DNA of 64,000 nucleotides from the NCBI RefSeq assembly GCF_947631165.1, contig NZ_CANRKH010000015.1, forward strand, positions 1 through 64,000, read 5' to 3'. The first letter of the stretch is position 1. Each line of letters starts with the position of its first letter. Source of the DNA: an uncultured Dysosmobacter sp. GTDB lineage: Bacteria > Bacillota > Clostridia > Oscillospirales > Oscillospiraceae. Under the pieces are notes generated by a model. The model was not told the origin of the DNA and made no database searches. It saw only the letters and a program-made list of their open reading frames with translations. This document shows positions 38,634-48,267 of this stretch, in pieces. The position numbers and the translations under genes are program-made.

Positions 38634-39290
38634 ATGTATCATTACATCTTTTTCGACTTGGACGGGACGCTGACGGATTCCAAAGAGGGCATCCTCAACA
38701 GCCTGCGCTACGCGTTTGACAAAATGGGAAGGCCCGCGCCGGCGGAGGCGACGCTGCTGAATTTCATCGGCCCGCCGCTGCAGGATTCCTTTGTCCGGTT
38801 CTGCGGCTTTTCTCCGGCGGAGGCGGCGGAGGGCATCCGGCTGTTCCGGGAGCGGTATGTCCCCATCGGCAAATTCGAGAACCAGCCCGCGCCGGGCATG
38901 GCGGAGCTGTGCGGCCGCCTGCGGGACCGGGGCTATGTGCTGGCGCTGTCCTCCAGTAAGCCGGAGGAGTTGTGTGTGCCGATCTGTGATAAATTCGGCT
39001 TTGCCCCCGCTATGGAGACCATTGTGGGCAGTCCGCCGGTGGCGGACTGGGAGAAGGCGGACGTGATCCGGGAGACGATGCGCCGCCTGGACCTGACGGA
39101 TGCGGACAAGCCCGCCATCCTGATGGTGGGGGACCGGAAGTTCGATGTGCTGGGGGCCAGGAACTGCGGCATCGACTGCGTGGGCGTGGAGTTCTTCGGC
39201 TATGCTGCCCCCGGCGAGCTGGCGGAGGCCGGCGCCGTGGCGGTGGTCCGGACCGCCGGGGAGCTGGAGGAGTTCATCTTGAACCACTGA
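38634..39290 (+). CDS. HAD hydrolase, phosphoglycolate phosphatase-like
   Basis: FFDLDGTLTDSKEGI, LSSSKPEE, MVGDRKFDVLGA; start trimmed to MYHYIFF. Confidence 0.93.
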   Translation: MYHYIFFDLDGTLTDSKEGILNSLRYAFDKMGRPAPAEATLLNFIGPPLQDSFVRFCGFSPAEAAEGIRLFRERYVPIGKFENQPAPGMAELCGRLRDRGYVLALSSSKPEELCVPICDKFGFAPAMETIVGSPPVADWEKADVIRETMRRLDLTDADKPAILMVGDRKFDVLGARNCGIDCVGVEFFGYAAPGELAEAGAVAVVRTAGELEEFILNH

Positions 39291-39298
39291 GGGTATCA

Positions 39299-39332
39299 AA
39301 AAAGAACGTCCCTGGGGGACGTCCTTTTTTTG
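39299..39332. terminator. Intrinsic terminator between convergent genes
   Basis: AAAAGAACGTCCctgggGGACGTCCTTTTTTT. Confidence 0.8.
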
Positions 39333-39338
39333 TGCTTA

Positions 39339-40640
39339 TCATTTCTGGGCACTCTCGTCATTCTTGACAGCTTCCGTCTTTGCTACCTCCGCCAGCGTCT
39401 GGCCCTGAATGGTAAGGTCGGCCTCCATCACCGGGTCCACCGGCACTGCCAGATACATATTGTTGCCATAGGTATAGGCGCCGGTGGTGACGGCCACCAC
39501 CTGGCCGTAGACGTTCAGCAGGGCGCCGCCGCTGCTGCCTTTGGAGATGTCGGCGGTGTTCATGATACAGGGGAGAGCGTAGCTGTCCACCTTCCGGTCC
39601 GTGGCGCTGATGATGCCGGAGCTGACCGCCAGACCCAGGCCCAGGGGATTGCCCAGGGTATAGACCGTGTCGCCGCGGCGGGCGTCGGCTACGCCCACCA
39701 GGTCCAGGAAGGCAAAGGCGGAGGTGGTCTTGTTGGCGGTGGAGGTCCGGGAGACCCGGAGCACGGCGATGTCGATGTCCGGATCGTAGCAGATGACCCG
39801 CTCCACCGGATAGGTCTCGCCGGTGACCAGGGTCACGGTGGCCAGGATGGCGTCCTCAATAGAGTGGTAGTTGGTGACGGCCAGACCGTCGGCGGAGATG
39901 AAGAAGCCGCTGGCGTTGGCGGACGGATCTCCCTTGTCGGCCTGCTCCTGTTTTTCATATGTATCCAGGCAGAACACGGCGGCCATGAGGCGGTCCGCCG
40001 CCTGCCGGGCCGTCAGCGTCTCGGACAGCAGCCCCAGGGCGTTGGCCGCAGCCCTGACAGAAGCGCTCTGACCGGCCAGATGGGCCGCAATGGAGCCGGT
40101 GCCGTCTTTTCGGGGGAAGGTGAGGGCATCCCGGGCGATCTCATAGAGCTGGCCGTGGGTCAGGGGACCGTCGTAGCCTCGGGCCGTCAGGCCCAGGCGC
40201 TGGGCAAAGGCCGCGGCGTCAGACACAGTGAAGTCACCGTTCTTGTCACTGTAGCCCAGCATCCGCAGCAGCATGGCGCACCAGGCGTTGGCGGTGACGG
40301 CGCCGTTGGGGCTGAACCGGGTCAGGGAAGTGCCGGAGACCCAGCCTTGGTGGGCGGCATAGGTGACGGCGGTGGCGGCCCAGGCGGGAACGTCTGTAAA
40401 GCCGGAGATCCACAGGTCCTTGGCGGCGGCTTGCTCCGCACCTGCCAGACGAACCAGCAGCACGGCGGCCTGGGCGCGGGCCGCGGGCTTGTCCAAATCA
40501 TAATTTCCAGCATCGATCAACCCCAGAGCGGCCAGGGTGTCCGCTGCCCGCAAAGTTTCGCCCTCCAGGGCCGCGGCGGCGGGAACAGCACCCAGCAGCA
40601 ATGTCAGGGCGCAGAAGAACGCAAAGATTCGCTTTTTCAT
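39339..40640 (-). CDS. Secreted trypsin-like serine protease with N-terminal S-layer-homology-like region
   Basis: Signal peptide; SLH-like AADTLAALGLID..AVTANAWCAMLLRMLGY; trypsin-like DIDIAVLRV and SKGSSGGALLN. Confidence 0.85.
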   Translation of the reverse strand: MKKRIFAFFCALTLLLGAVPAAAALEGETLRAADTLAALGLIDAGNYDLDKPAARAQAAVLLVRLAGAEQAAAKDLWISGFTDVPAWAATAVTYAAHQGWVSGTSLTRFSPNGAVTANAWCAMLLRMLGYSDKNGDFTVSDAAAFAQRLGLTARGYDGPLTHGQLYEIARDALTFPRKDGTGSIAAHLAGQSASVRAAANALGLLSETLTARQAADRLMAAVFCLDTYEKQEQADKGDPSANASGFFISADGLAVTNYHSIEDAILATVTLVTGETYPVERVICYDPDIDIAVLRVSRTSTANKTTSAFAFLDLVGVADARRGDTVYTLGNPLGLGLAVSSGIISATDRKVDSYALPCIMNTADISKGSSGGALLNVYGQVVAVTTGAYTYGNNMYLAVPVDPVMEADLTIQGQTLAEVAKTEAVKNDESAQK

Positions 40641-40701
40641 GAGCATGCCTCCGAAATCTTGAATTGAAATCATTGTCCACTGAGGGTAATGTACTGCGGG
40701 T

Positions 40702-40730
40702 ATTGTAGCACCTGAGCGGGAGATTGGCAA
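40702..40730 (-). promoter_or_regulatory. sigmaA-like promoter TTGCCA-N17-TACAAT upstream of SLH-protease
   Basis: + strand TGGCAA 40725-40730, ATTGTA 40702-40707. Confidence 0.6.
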
Positions 40731-40782
40731 GGGCAGCCTTCCGCATGGATGCGGACATAGCCGCAGCGGCAGGGGCGGCGGT

Positions 40783-40820
40783 AAAAAAAATCGGGCTGTC
40801 CGCCGTTGGACAGCCCGATA
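40783..40820 (-). terminator. Intrinsic terminator (minus strand)
   Basis: AAAAAAAA then TCGGGCTGTCC-gccgt-TGGACAGCCCGA. Confidence 0.85.
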
Positions 40821-40909
40821 TAGTCAACACACTTGAAAATCAGCAAAAGCAGATTTTCAACCAGCGGTAATAACCGCTGAACGGGCAAAGCACGTGTGTG
40901 TCGACTATA
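40819..40909. repeat. ~90-bp palindromic interspersed repeat, copy 1
   Basis: TATAGTCAACACAC...GTGTGTCGACTATA ends; internal GAAAATCagcaaaagcaGATTTTC. Confidence 0.65.
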
Positions 40910-41131
40910 GACCGGAAGTGATCGGAGGCTTGAAGAAATTCCCCGTTCCCACCCTCGCGGCCGCAGTCAATGTCTGGTGATAACGATGCTCTGTTACGGT
41001 GCCTGTGTACGCGGTCGGAGCATAACGATGCTTGGGGGATCGAACCCCGCGCCTGCTCTTCGGCGCGACCCAATTGCGACTTGCGCTGTCGCCGCGTGAC
41101 ATTCACCCTGCTTCCGCTACCAGCGCGTGCG

Positions 41132-41587
41132 CTACTCGATCAGGTCAGTGTTCCAGTTGCACGCTTGCAGCTTGTTGTCCAGCAGGCGCAGCTCCTTGGA
41201 CATTGCGTCGATCTCCGCCTGCCACTTCCCCACGGCGATGGCCGGCTTTATTTTGATCTCTGTGCCTCTCGCCCGGTAGGAGGTCTGGCTGGCGGTATAG
41301 GCGATCTCCTTGTAAGCGCTGAGCTTCAGGGAAAGGGCGTCTTTTTCCGCGATCAGCTCCGTCAGCGTCTGCCCGCCGATCTTGGTCTCGCAGTTTGTCA
41401 GGTTGATGCGGGAGATCAGGTAAGCCAGCCGCTGGATAGAATCGTCCAATTCCCGCTTCAGCCGTTCGGGTTTCTCCGCGGTCTGTTCGCCCTCCTGCAC
41501 CAGTACGTTGTTGTTCAGACGGCTTTTCAGCTGCTCGATGTTCCGGTTGATGTCCGCCCGCTCCTGAAGCGCCTCGGCAAGTTTCAT
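41132..41587 (-). CDS. DIP1984 family protein
   Basis: MKLAEALQERADINRNIEQLKSRL..; full-length family-like N-terminus and C-terminus. Confidence 0.85.
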   Translation of the reverse strand: MKLAEALQERADINRNIEQLKSRLNNNVLVQEGEQTAEKPERLKRELDDSIQRLAYLISRINLTNCETKIGGQTLTELIAEKDALSLKLSAYKEIAYTASQTSYRARGTEIKIKPAIAVGKWQAEIDAMSKELRLLDNKLQACNWNTDLIE

Positions 41588-41620
41588 GGTATGCTCCTCC
41601 GATCTCTTTACAAATTCTGT

Positions 41621-42190
41621 TCAGCGATTTATTTTTTGCCCGATCTGTTCCTTAAGTTCTTCGAAATATGGCCCGCCCCTGTCTTTTATGATCTCCTGGA
41701 CCTCACGATAGTAGCCCATGCCGCACAACAGCTTACAAGTATGGTAGTGCAGGACGGGTGCGGCGGAATACTTCTGGGCCTCGCCCGACAAAAGCATCTT
41801 TACAAAGCGCTCTTTTGTGCCGATGAGATCAAAAAATGCCAGGGCGGAGCGGACAGCCGCCGCGGCATCCTGCTTGACCGCGGACAGATCGTGAGCATCT
41901 ATCGTGAAGATATCCCCTTCATGAGCAGCCCTGCGCCTGAGCTGGCAGTGGTACTCTTTGAACGTTTTGTTCTTCAGCGTGGGATCCGCCTCGATATAGA
42001 CACCGTAATTGATGAAGAAACCGCAGCTTTCAGCTGTGTTCCACCTTGATCTCTGAAAGTTGATGATCTGGCCGAGGCCGTCATCGTGTACAAGCCTGAA
42101 ATTGCTGCCCTGCTTTTTCCAGCCCCTGGGCTTGAGAAGTTCTCTATGTATTTGGTCCAGCAATTCCTGAAAGGAATCGTTCACGTTCAT
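41621..42190 (-). CDS. DUF4304-like domain-containing protein
   Basis: LLKPRGWKKQGSNFRLVHDDGLGQIINFQRSRWN. Confidence 0.72.
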   Translation of the reverse strand: MNVNDSFQELLDQIHRELLKPRGWKKQGSNFRLVHDDGLGQIINFQRSRWNTAESCGFFINYGVYIEADPTLKNKTFKEYHCQLRRRAAHEGDIFTIDAHDLSAVKQDAAAAVRSALAFFDLIGTKERFVKMLLSGEAQKYSAAPVLHYHTCKLLCGMGYYREVQEIIKDRGGPYFEELKEQIGQKINR

Positions 42191-42223
42191 CGCCCCGGCC
42201 TCCTGTGCATCAGCCGCATCACA

Positions 42224-42310
42224 TTAGTTAATGAACTTGAAAAATCGCAGACGATTTTTCAGGGGGGCTGTGCCCGCCATACGCAAAAAGCGTGCGGTTA
42301 TTGACTATGA
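42224..42310. repeat. ~90-bp palindromic interspersed repeat, copy 2
   Basis: ACTTGAAAAATCGCAGACGATTTTTCA core and CGCAAAAAGCGTGCGGTTATTGACTATG end related to 40819-40909. Confidence 0.55.
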
Positions 42311-42363
42311 AATCCAAATCAAAGCCGCAAACTGCGGCCTGTCACAGCGCCTGTGCTGCGGCA

Positions 42364-42397
42364 CTTGAAAAGTGGCTTTACCACTTTTCAAGTGATT
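42364..42397. terminator. Perfect stem-loop between divergent genes
   Basis: CACTTGAAAAGTGG-cttta-CCACTTTTCAAGTG. Confidence 0.6.
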
Positions 42398-42579
42398 TGA
42401 TTATACCACAGCAAGCCTGGAGCTTCAAGGTGCGAGCCCTCAAAAGCGGCGGCATGGCTTTGGCAGTGGAAGAACAGGTGGGGGAATGGAAGGAGCATTT
42501 GCGGTTTCCGAAGAAGTGTGGTATGCTGAAAACAGATGAAATTGCCCTTGCAAAGTCAAATAAAGGAGCGCGTTGAAAT

Positions 42580-43236
42580 ATGGAACTGAAAGAGATCCTG
42601 AGCAAGTGCGACCACACCCTGCTGGCCCAAACGGCCACCTGGGCGGAGATCAAGGCCGTCTGCGACGACGGCATCAAGTATGGCTGCGCCAGCGTGTGTA
42701 TCCCGGCCAGCTTCGTGAAGCAGGCGGCATCATACACGGCGGGGCGGCTGCCTATCTGCACCGTCATCGGCTTCCCCAACGGCTACGACACCACAGCGGC
42801 CAAGTGCTTCATGGCTGCCGATGCGGTGGACAACGGCGCCGACGAGGTGGATATGGTCATCAACATCGGCTGGGCCAAGGACGGCCGGTGGGAGGACCTG
42901 CTGGCGGAGATCCAGGCGGTGAAGGCTGCCTGCAAGGGGAAGCTGCTGAAGGTCATCATCGAGTGCTGCTTCCTCACCGACGAAGAGAAGATCAAGCTGT
43001 GCGGGATCGTCACCGCCTCCGGGGCGGACTTCATCAAGACCTCCACCGGCTTCGGCGGCGGCGGAGCGACCCGGGAGGACGTAGCGCTGTTCGCGAAACA
43101 TGTGGGGTCCGGCGTGAAGATCAAGGCGGCGGGCGGTATCGCAGATCTGAAGGACGCGGAGGACTTTATCCGTCTGGGCGCGTCCCGCCTCGGCACCAGC
43201 CGGGTCGTGAAAGCGGTCAAGGCTATGGAAAAGTAA
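42580..43236 (+). CDS. deoC: Deoxyribose-phosphate aldolase
   Basis: [41 protein letters not shown]. Confidence 0.96.
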   Translation: MELKEILSKCDHTLLAQTATWAEIKAVCDDGIKYGCASVCIPASFVKQAASYTAGRLPICTVIGFPNGYDTTAAKCFMAADAVDNGADEVDMVINIGWAKDGRWEDLLAEIQAVKAACKGKLLKVIIECCFLTDEEKIKLCGIVTASGADFIKTSTGFGGGGATREDVALFAKHVGSGVKIKAAGGIADLKDAEDFIRLGASRLGTSRVVKAVKAMEK

Positions 43237-43304
43237 ATACAAATAGTTATAAATGTGTCGAAAAAGCCCCTTCGTTGTCAAAACGAAGAGGCTTTTTCCG
43301 CCTT

Positions 43305-44231
43305 TTAGGCCAGGGCGTACCCGGCCAGCAAAGCTGCCAGCAGAGCGGACAGCAGGCCGTGGAGCAGCTTCCCCAGCACGCAGGGGGTCAGGGGCAGGTC
43401 CTCTACCACGGCGGCGGTCTGGCACAGCACCGACAGCCCGCCCCATCCGGCGCAGCCCGCCGCCAGAACAAAGCCCAGGTGGTCCGGCGGCAGCAGCGGC
43501 GTCAAGGAGAACAGCTCCACAGCGCCCACCAGGACGGGGCCAAGGCGGGGCCCCAGCTCTTTCAGGGGCGCTGCCAGCACGTAGAAGAACACCACGAACG
43601 CACAGACCGACAGCATCCCGGCGGCGCTGTCTCGGACGGCGGAGACAAAGGCGGCGGACAGGGAGGACGGCTGACAAGGAAGAGACCTTGCCGGTCCCTG
43701 GTCTCTGGCCGTTCCGCCGGTTCCTCGGCACAGCAGACCGGTCAGCAGGGCGGCGGCCACGTGGATGAGCCAAAGCCAGACCCCTGCCCGGACGCTGCCG
43801 AATACCCCAACGCCCAGAACGCTGATGAGAAAAACGGGATTGGAATTGTTGCAGAAGGTCAGCAGGCGGACGGTCTCCCCCCGGGTCAGCAGGTTTTTGC
43901 GGTACAGCTCCGCCGCCGTCTGGGCGCCGATAGGGTAGCCCCCCACCAGCCCCAGCAGCAGGGCGCTGCTGCTCAGCCCCGGCAGACGGAAAAGGGAAGT
44001 CATCAGGCCGGAGAAGAGGGGGGAGACCCACTGGCTGAAGCCCATGACCACCAGCAGGCGGGACACGATCAAAAAGGGAAATAGGGCGGGGATCACGGAC
44101 CCGGCGCACAGCGCCAGCGCCTCCGCCGCCGCCTGCCGGACCCGGACGGCATCCGCCAGGAACCAGACGAGAACGCCGCACAGAACCAGGCAGGCGTCGG
44201 CCCGCCAGCGGTTTTTCATACACATCACCAC
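43305..44231 (-). CDS. Sporulation integral membrane protein YlbJ-like (nucleoside-recognition domain)
   Basis: GSVIPALFPFLIVSRLL, GLVGGYPIGAQTAAELY, LTFCNNSNPVFLIS. Confidence 0.85.
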   Translation of the reverse strand: MVMCMKNRWRADACLVLCGVLVWFLADAVRVRQAAAEALALCAGSVIPALFPFLIVSRLLVVMGFSQWVSPLFSGLMTSLFRLPGLSSSALLLGLVGGYPIGAQTAAELYRKNLLTRGETVRLLTFCNNSNPVFLISVLGVGVFGSVRAGVWLWLIHVAAALLTGLLCRGTGGTARDQGPARSLPCQPSSLSAAFVSAVRDSAAGMLSVCAFVVFFYVLAAPLKELGPRLGPVLVGAVELFSLTPLLPPDHLGFVLAAGCAGWGGLSVLCQTAAVVEDLPLTPCVLGKLLHGLLSALLAALLAGYALA

Positions 44232-44308
44232 AGGACCTTATGCGGCGTCGGCCCATGACATGCAAGTTTTGGGCCGGAGGCTCATACAGTCGGAAGGAGG
44301 TGAAGCGT

Positions 44309-44605
44309 ATGGAACGTAATCGACAGCCGCGGGAGGGCGGCATCCTCAGCACCGTGGCGGAGCTGTTCGATCTGCCCGCGGATGTGGTGGCGGGACTGCC
44401 CCGTCTGGAGATGGTGGGGAACCGCCAGCTGTATCTGGAGCACCACACCGGCATCCTGGCGTACAGCGAGACCCAGATCGACGCCAACACTGCCGCCGGG
44501 GTCCTGCGGGTCCGTGGCCAGCGGTTGACCCTGCTGGCTATGACGGCGGGAGAACTGCGGATCGGCGGGCGCATCGCCGCAGTGGAATGGGCCGGGCCAT
44601 GCTGA
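44309..44605 (+). CDS. yqfC: Sporulation protein YqfC-like
   Basis: LFDLPADVVAGLPRLEMVGNRQLYLEHHTGILAYS; directly upstream of yqfD. Confidence 0.9.
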   Translation: MERNRQPREGGILSTVAELFDLPADVVAGLPRLEMVGNRQLYLEHHTGILAYSETQIDANTAAGVLRVRGQRLTLLAMTAGELRIGGRIAAVEWAGPC

Positions 44606-45792
44606 GCGGGGCTGTCAACCGCCTGCGGGGGCAGGTCCACATCCGGGCGGAAAGCCCGTTTCCGGAGCGGGTATTGAATCTGTGCGGTGCTCGGGACCTG
44701 GCCTTCTGGGACCTGGAGTGGGAAAGCCCCACCGCCTTTACCTGCCGCCTTAGCCGCCGGGACTGGCGGGTCCTGCAGCAGGCGGCAGAGCCGCTGGACT
44801 GCGCCCTGACAGTGGTGCGGCGGGAGGGCGCGCCCTATTTCCTGAGCCGGTTCCGCCACCGGCAGGCACTGGTGACGGGACTGGTCGCCTGCGGCCTGTG
44901 TTTGTTTTTGAGCAGCTTTTTCGTGTGGGACTTTCAGGTGGAGGGCAACGAGACCGTCCCCACGGAGAAGATCCTGCGGGCACTGGAGGACTGCGGCGTG
45001 GGCCTGGGCAGCTTCGGCCTGTCGCTGGACGGGGAGGACATCCGCAACCATGTGCTGCTGGAGGTCCCGGAACTGAGCTGGATCGCTGTCAACGTCTCCG
45101 GCTGCCGGGCCAGCGTACAGGTGCGGGAACGTGTCGAACCGCCGGAGATCGTAGGCCGGCAGCCCCCGGCCAATATTGTGGCCCGGCGGGCGGGATTGGT
45201 GCTGCGGGTCCAGGCGCTGGACGGCGTGGCCGCCGTGCTGCCCGGCACCGCCGTGACGGAGGGCCAGCTCCTCATTTCCGGCGTGGAGGACACGGAGACC
45301 TTTGGCGCCCGGGTCCTGGCGGGCATGGGGGCTGTCCAGGCCCGGACCTGGTATGCCCTCACCGCCCGGATCCCCCTCACCGGGGCGGAAAAGCGGTATA
45401 CCGGCAGGGAAAAAACCGGTGTCAGCTTGATTTTTGGAAAACAGCGGGTAAAATTCTTCTCAAACAGTAGCATTGAGACGGCAAAATATGATAAAATGAT
45501 AAACAGACATTCCCTGACCCTGCTGGGGATCCCGCTGCCGGTGACGGTGGTGACGGAGACATACCGCTTTTACGAGACTGCTCCGGTGGAGCGGACCGCC
45601 GCCCAGGCGGAAAAAGCGGCGGAGGCGGTCCTGACGGAGCAGCTCCACGCTATGGTGGACCCCCACGGCACGGTGACGTCGACCCTGTGCGCTTCCAAAC
45701 GGCGGGGAGACGATCTGATCGTGACCTTGTCGGCGGAGTGTGTGGAACAGATCGGCCGGAGCGTGCCGATCATTACGGAAGAACCGGGCTGA
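44587..45792 (+). CDS. yqfD: Sporulation protein YqfD
   Basis: Gene order yqfC-yqfD-phoH-ybeY; WDFQVEGNETVPTEKILRALEDCGVGLGSF. Confidence 0.9.
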   Translation: MGRAMLSGAVNRLRGQVHIRAESPFPERVLNLCGARDLAFWDLEWESPTAFTCRLSRRDWRVLQQAAEPLDCALTVVRREGAPYFLSRFRHRQALVTGLVACGLCLFLSSFFVWDFQVEGNETVPTEKILRALEDCGVGLGSFGLSLDGEDIRNHVLLEVPELSWIAVNVSGCRASVQVRERVEPPEIVGRQPPANIVARRAGLVLRVQALDGVAAVLPGTAVTEGQLLISGVEDTETFGARVLAGMGAVQARTWYALTARIPLTGAEKRYTGREKTGVSLIFGKQRVKFFSNSSIETAKYDKMINRHSLTLLGIPLPVTVVTETYRFYETAPVERTAAQAEKAAEAVLTEQLHAMVDPHGTVTSTLCASKRRGDDLIVTLSAECVEQIGRSVPIITEEPG

Positions 45793-45810
45793 AGCCCGAA
45801 GGAATACGGA

Positions 45811-46793
<983 letters not shown>

Positions 46794-46794
<1 letters not shown>

Positions 46795-47288
46795 TGGCAA
46801 AGCGGCATTATATTCCCATCACCGCCGACATGCCGGGGGCGGCCAATGAGCGGAACTGCGCTTTGATCCGAAAGGTCATCCGCACGGCCCTGGCAGCGGA
46901 GGGCATGGACCTGCCCTGCGAGGTGGATGTGCTGCTGACCGGCGACGAGAACATCCACCAGATCAACCGGGACATGCGGCAGGTGGACCGTGCCACCGAC
47001 GTGCTGAGCTTTCCGGAGTTTGACCTGCGGCCCGGTGAGCTGCCGGGGGAGGAGGATGCGGACCCCGGCACCGGCCTGATCCCCCTGGGGGACATGGTGA
47101 TCTCCATGGAGCGCGTGGCGGCCCAGGCCAAGGAATACGGGCACTCCAACCGCCGGGAGCTGGCGTATCTGGTGACGCATTCTATCCTGCACCTGCTGGG
47201 CTACGACCACCTGGACGAGGGGCCGGAGAAGGCCCGTATGCGGGCGCGGGAGGAGGCTGTCCTGGCGTCCCTCAGCATCATCCGTTGA
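46794..47288 (+). CDS. ybeY: rRNA maturation RNase YbeY
   Basis: THSILHLLGYDHL (HGxLHLxGYDH-type) motif; VDRATDVLSFPEF. Confidence 0.95.
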
Positions 47289-47493
47289 GTCCCGGCAGGC
47301 CCCGCCCGGTCCGCAGGCCCAGCAGAAAGGCGTGGATGGCGGTGAATTCCAGCGCTTTTTCATAACACTCCCGGGCGTGAGGGTCCAATACGTTGCGGAC
47401 CAGGTCCAGCGGGGCCTCGTACTCTTCCTGGGGCGCTGCCGCCAGCTGGGGCTTGATATAGCTGGTATAGAGGAATTTCATGAAGTCGGACAT
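47278..47493 (-). CDS. Hypothetical 71-aa protein
   Basis: RBS AAAGGTGG, divergent from XRE gene. Confidence 0.6.
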   Translation of the reverse strand: MSDFMKFLYTSYIKPQLAAAPQEEYEAPLDLVRNVLDPHARECYEKALEFTAIHAFLLGLRTGRGLPGLNG

Positions 47494-47513
47494 ATTGTAC
47501 CACCTTTCATAAA

Positions 47514-47565
47514 CACGTAATTTTCGTTGTGGCCAATACTATGATAACACAACAAAAATTATGTG
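47514..47565. promoter_or_regulatory. 18-bp inverted repeat flanking -10 TATGAT in divergent intergenic region (candidate XRE operator)
   Basis: CACGTAATTTTCGTTGTG (47514-47531) / CACAACAAAAATTATGTG (47548-47565), 16/18 symmetric. Confidence 0.65.
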
Positions 47566-47581
47566 TCAAGAGGAGAGAACG

Positions 47582-47788
47582 ATGATTTTTAAAGAGAGAG
47601 TCCGGGAATTGCGGAAGGAAAGAGGCGAGACGCAAGTCCAGGTGGCGGAGGCTATTGGAATTGCAGAACAGCACTATCAACGGTTTGAAAGGGGAGCGAA
47701 TCTCCCCAACATAGAAAACGCCTGGAAGCTGGCGGACCACTTCGGCGTATCCATCGACTATCTGGTGGGACGGACGGAGGAGCGGTAG
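47582..47788 (+). CDS. XRE family helix-turn-helix regulator
   Basis: IFKERVRELRKERGETQVQVAEAIGIAEQHYQRFERGANLPNIENAWKLADHFGVSIDYL. Confidence 0.93.
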   Translation: MIFKERVRELRKERGETQVQVAEAIGIAEQHYQRFERGANLPNIENAWKLADHFGVSIDYLVGRTEER

Positions 47789-47892
47789 AGGCGCTGGCGG
47801 GGCGAAAAATCCCCCGTCCCCGGCCCGTGACCGGTCTCCGCCGCGGGGATCGGCACTCCGTCCAACCCTCCGGCATACACTGTCCCGAGGTG

Positions 47893-48267
47893 ATGGAAAT
47901 GCTGCTTTTACAGGACGGCGTCATTGCGTTTCTCTCCGCCGTGGGCCTGACCACGCTGGGCTGGCTTCTGGCGGGAGCGATCCTTCACACGGGCCGTCCC
48001 GCTATTCCCGGCCTGCTGCTGGTGCTGCCCCTTCAGGGAGAGGCCCTGGCCATGGAGGCGGACGTGCGGGAGCTGCGGCGGGTCCAGGGGCGATTGCCGG
48101 GGGCGAAGATCCTGCTGGCGGACTGCGGACTGACGGAGGACGCCCGGGGCCTGGCCCAGTACCTGGCGGACCGGGAGAAAAACGCGGAGCTGATCGACGC
48201 AAAAGAATTTTACTTGGGGCAAAGATCCCTGAAAGAGGAAGTCCATGGAAGAGCTGACCGCCCGTGA
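47893..48267 (+). CDS. Hypothetical membrane protein
   Basis: Single TM segment then conserved-looking cytosolic region; overlaps recD2 start. Confidence 0.6.
   Translation: MEMLLLQDGVIAFLSAVGLTTLGWLLAGAILHTGRPAIPGLLLVLPLQGEALAMEADVRELRRVQGRLPGAKILLADCGLTEDARGLAQYLADREKNAELIDAKEFYLGQRSLKEEVHGRADRP

Noticed and set aside
41035-41110. tRNA-like T-arm (minus-strand GGGGTTCGATCCCC)
   Set aside because: No matching acceptor, D or anticodon stems could be assembled around it; likely chance or a tRNA-derived fragment.
40970-42049. 359-aa plus-strand ORF across DIP1984/DUF4304 genes
   Set aside because: Antisense to two ORFs with recognisable families; no domain recognised.
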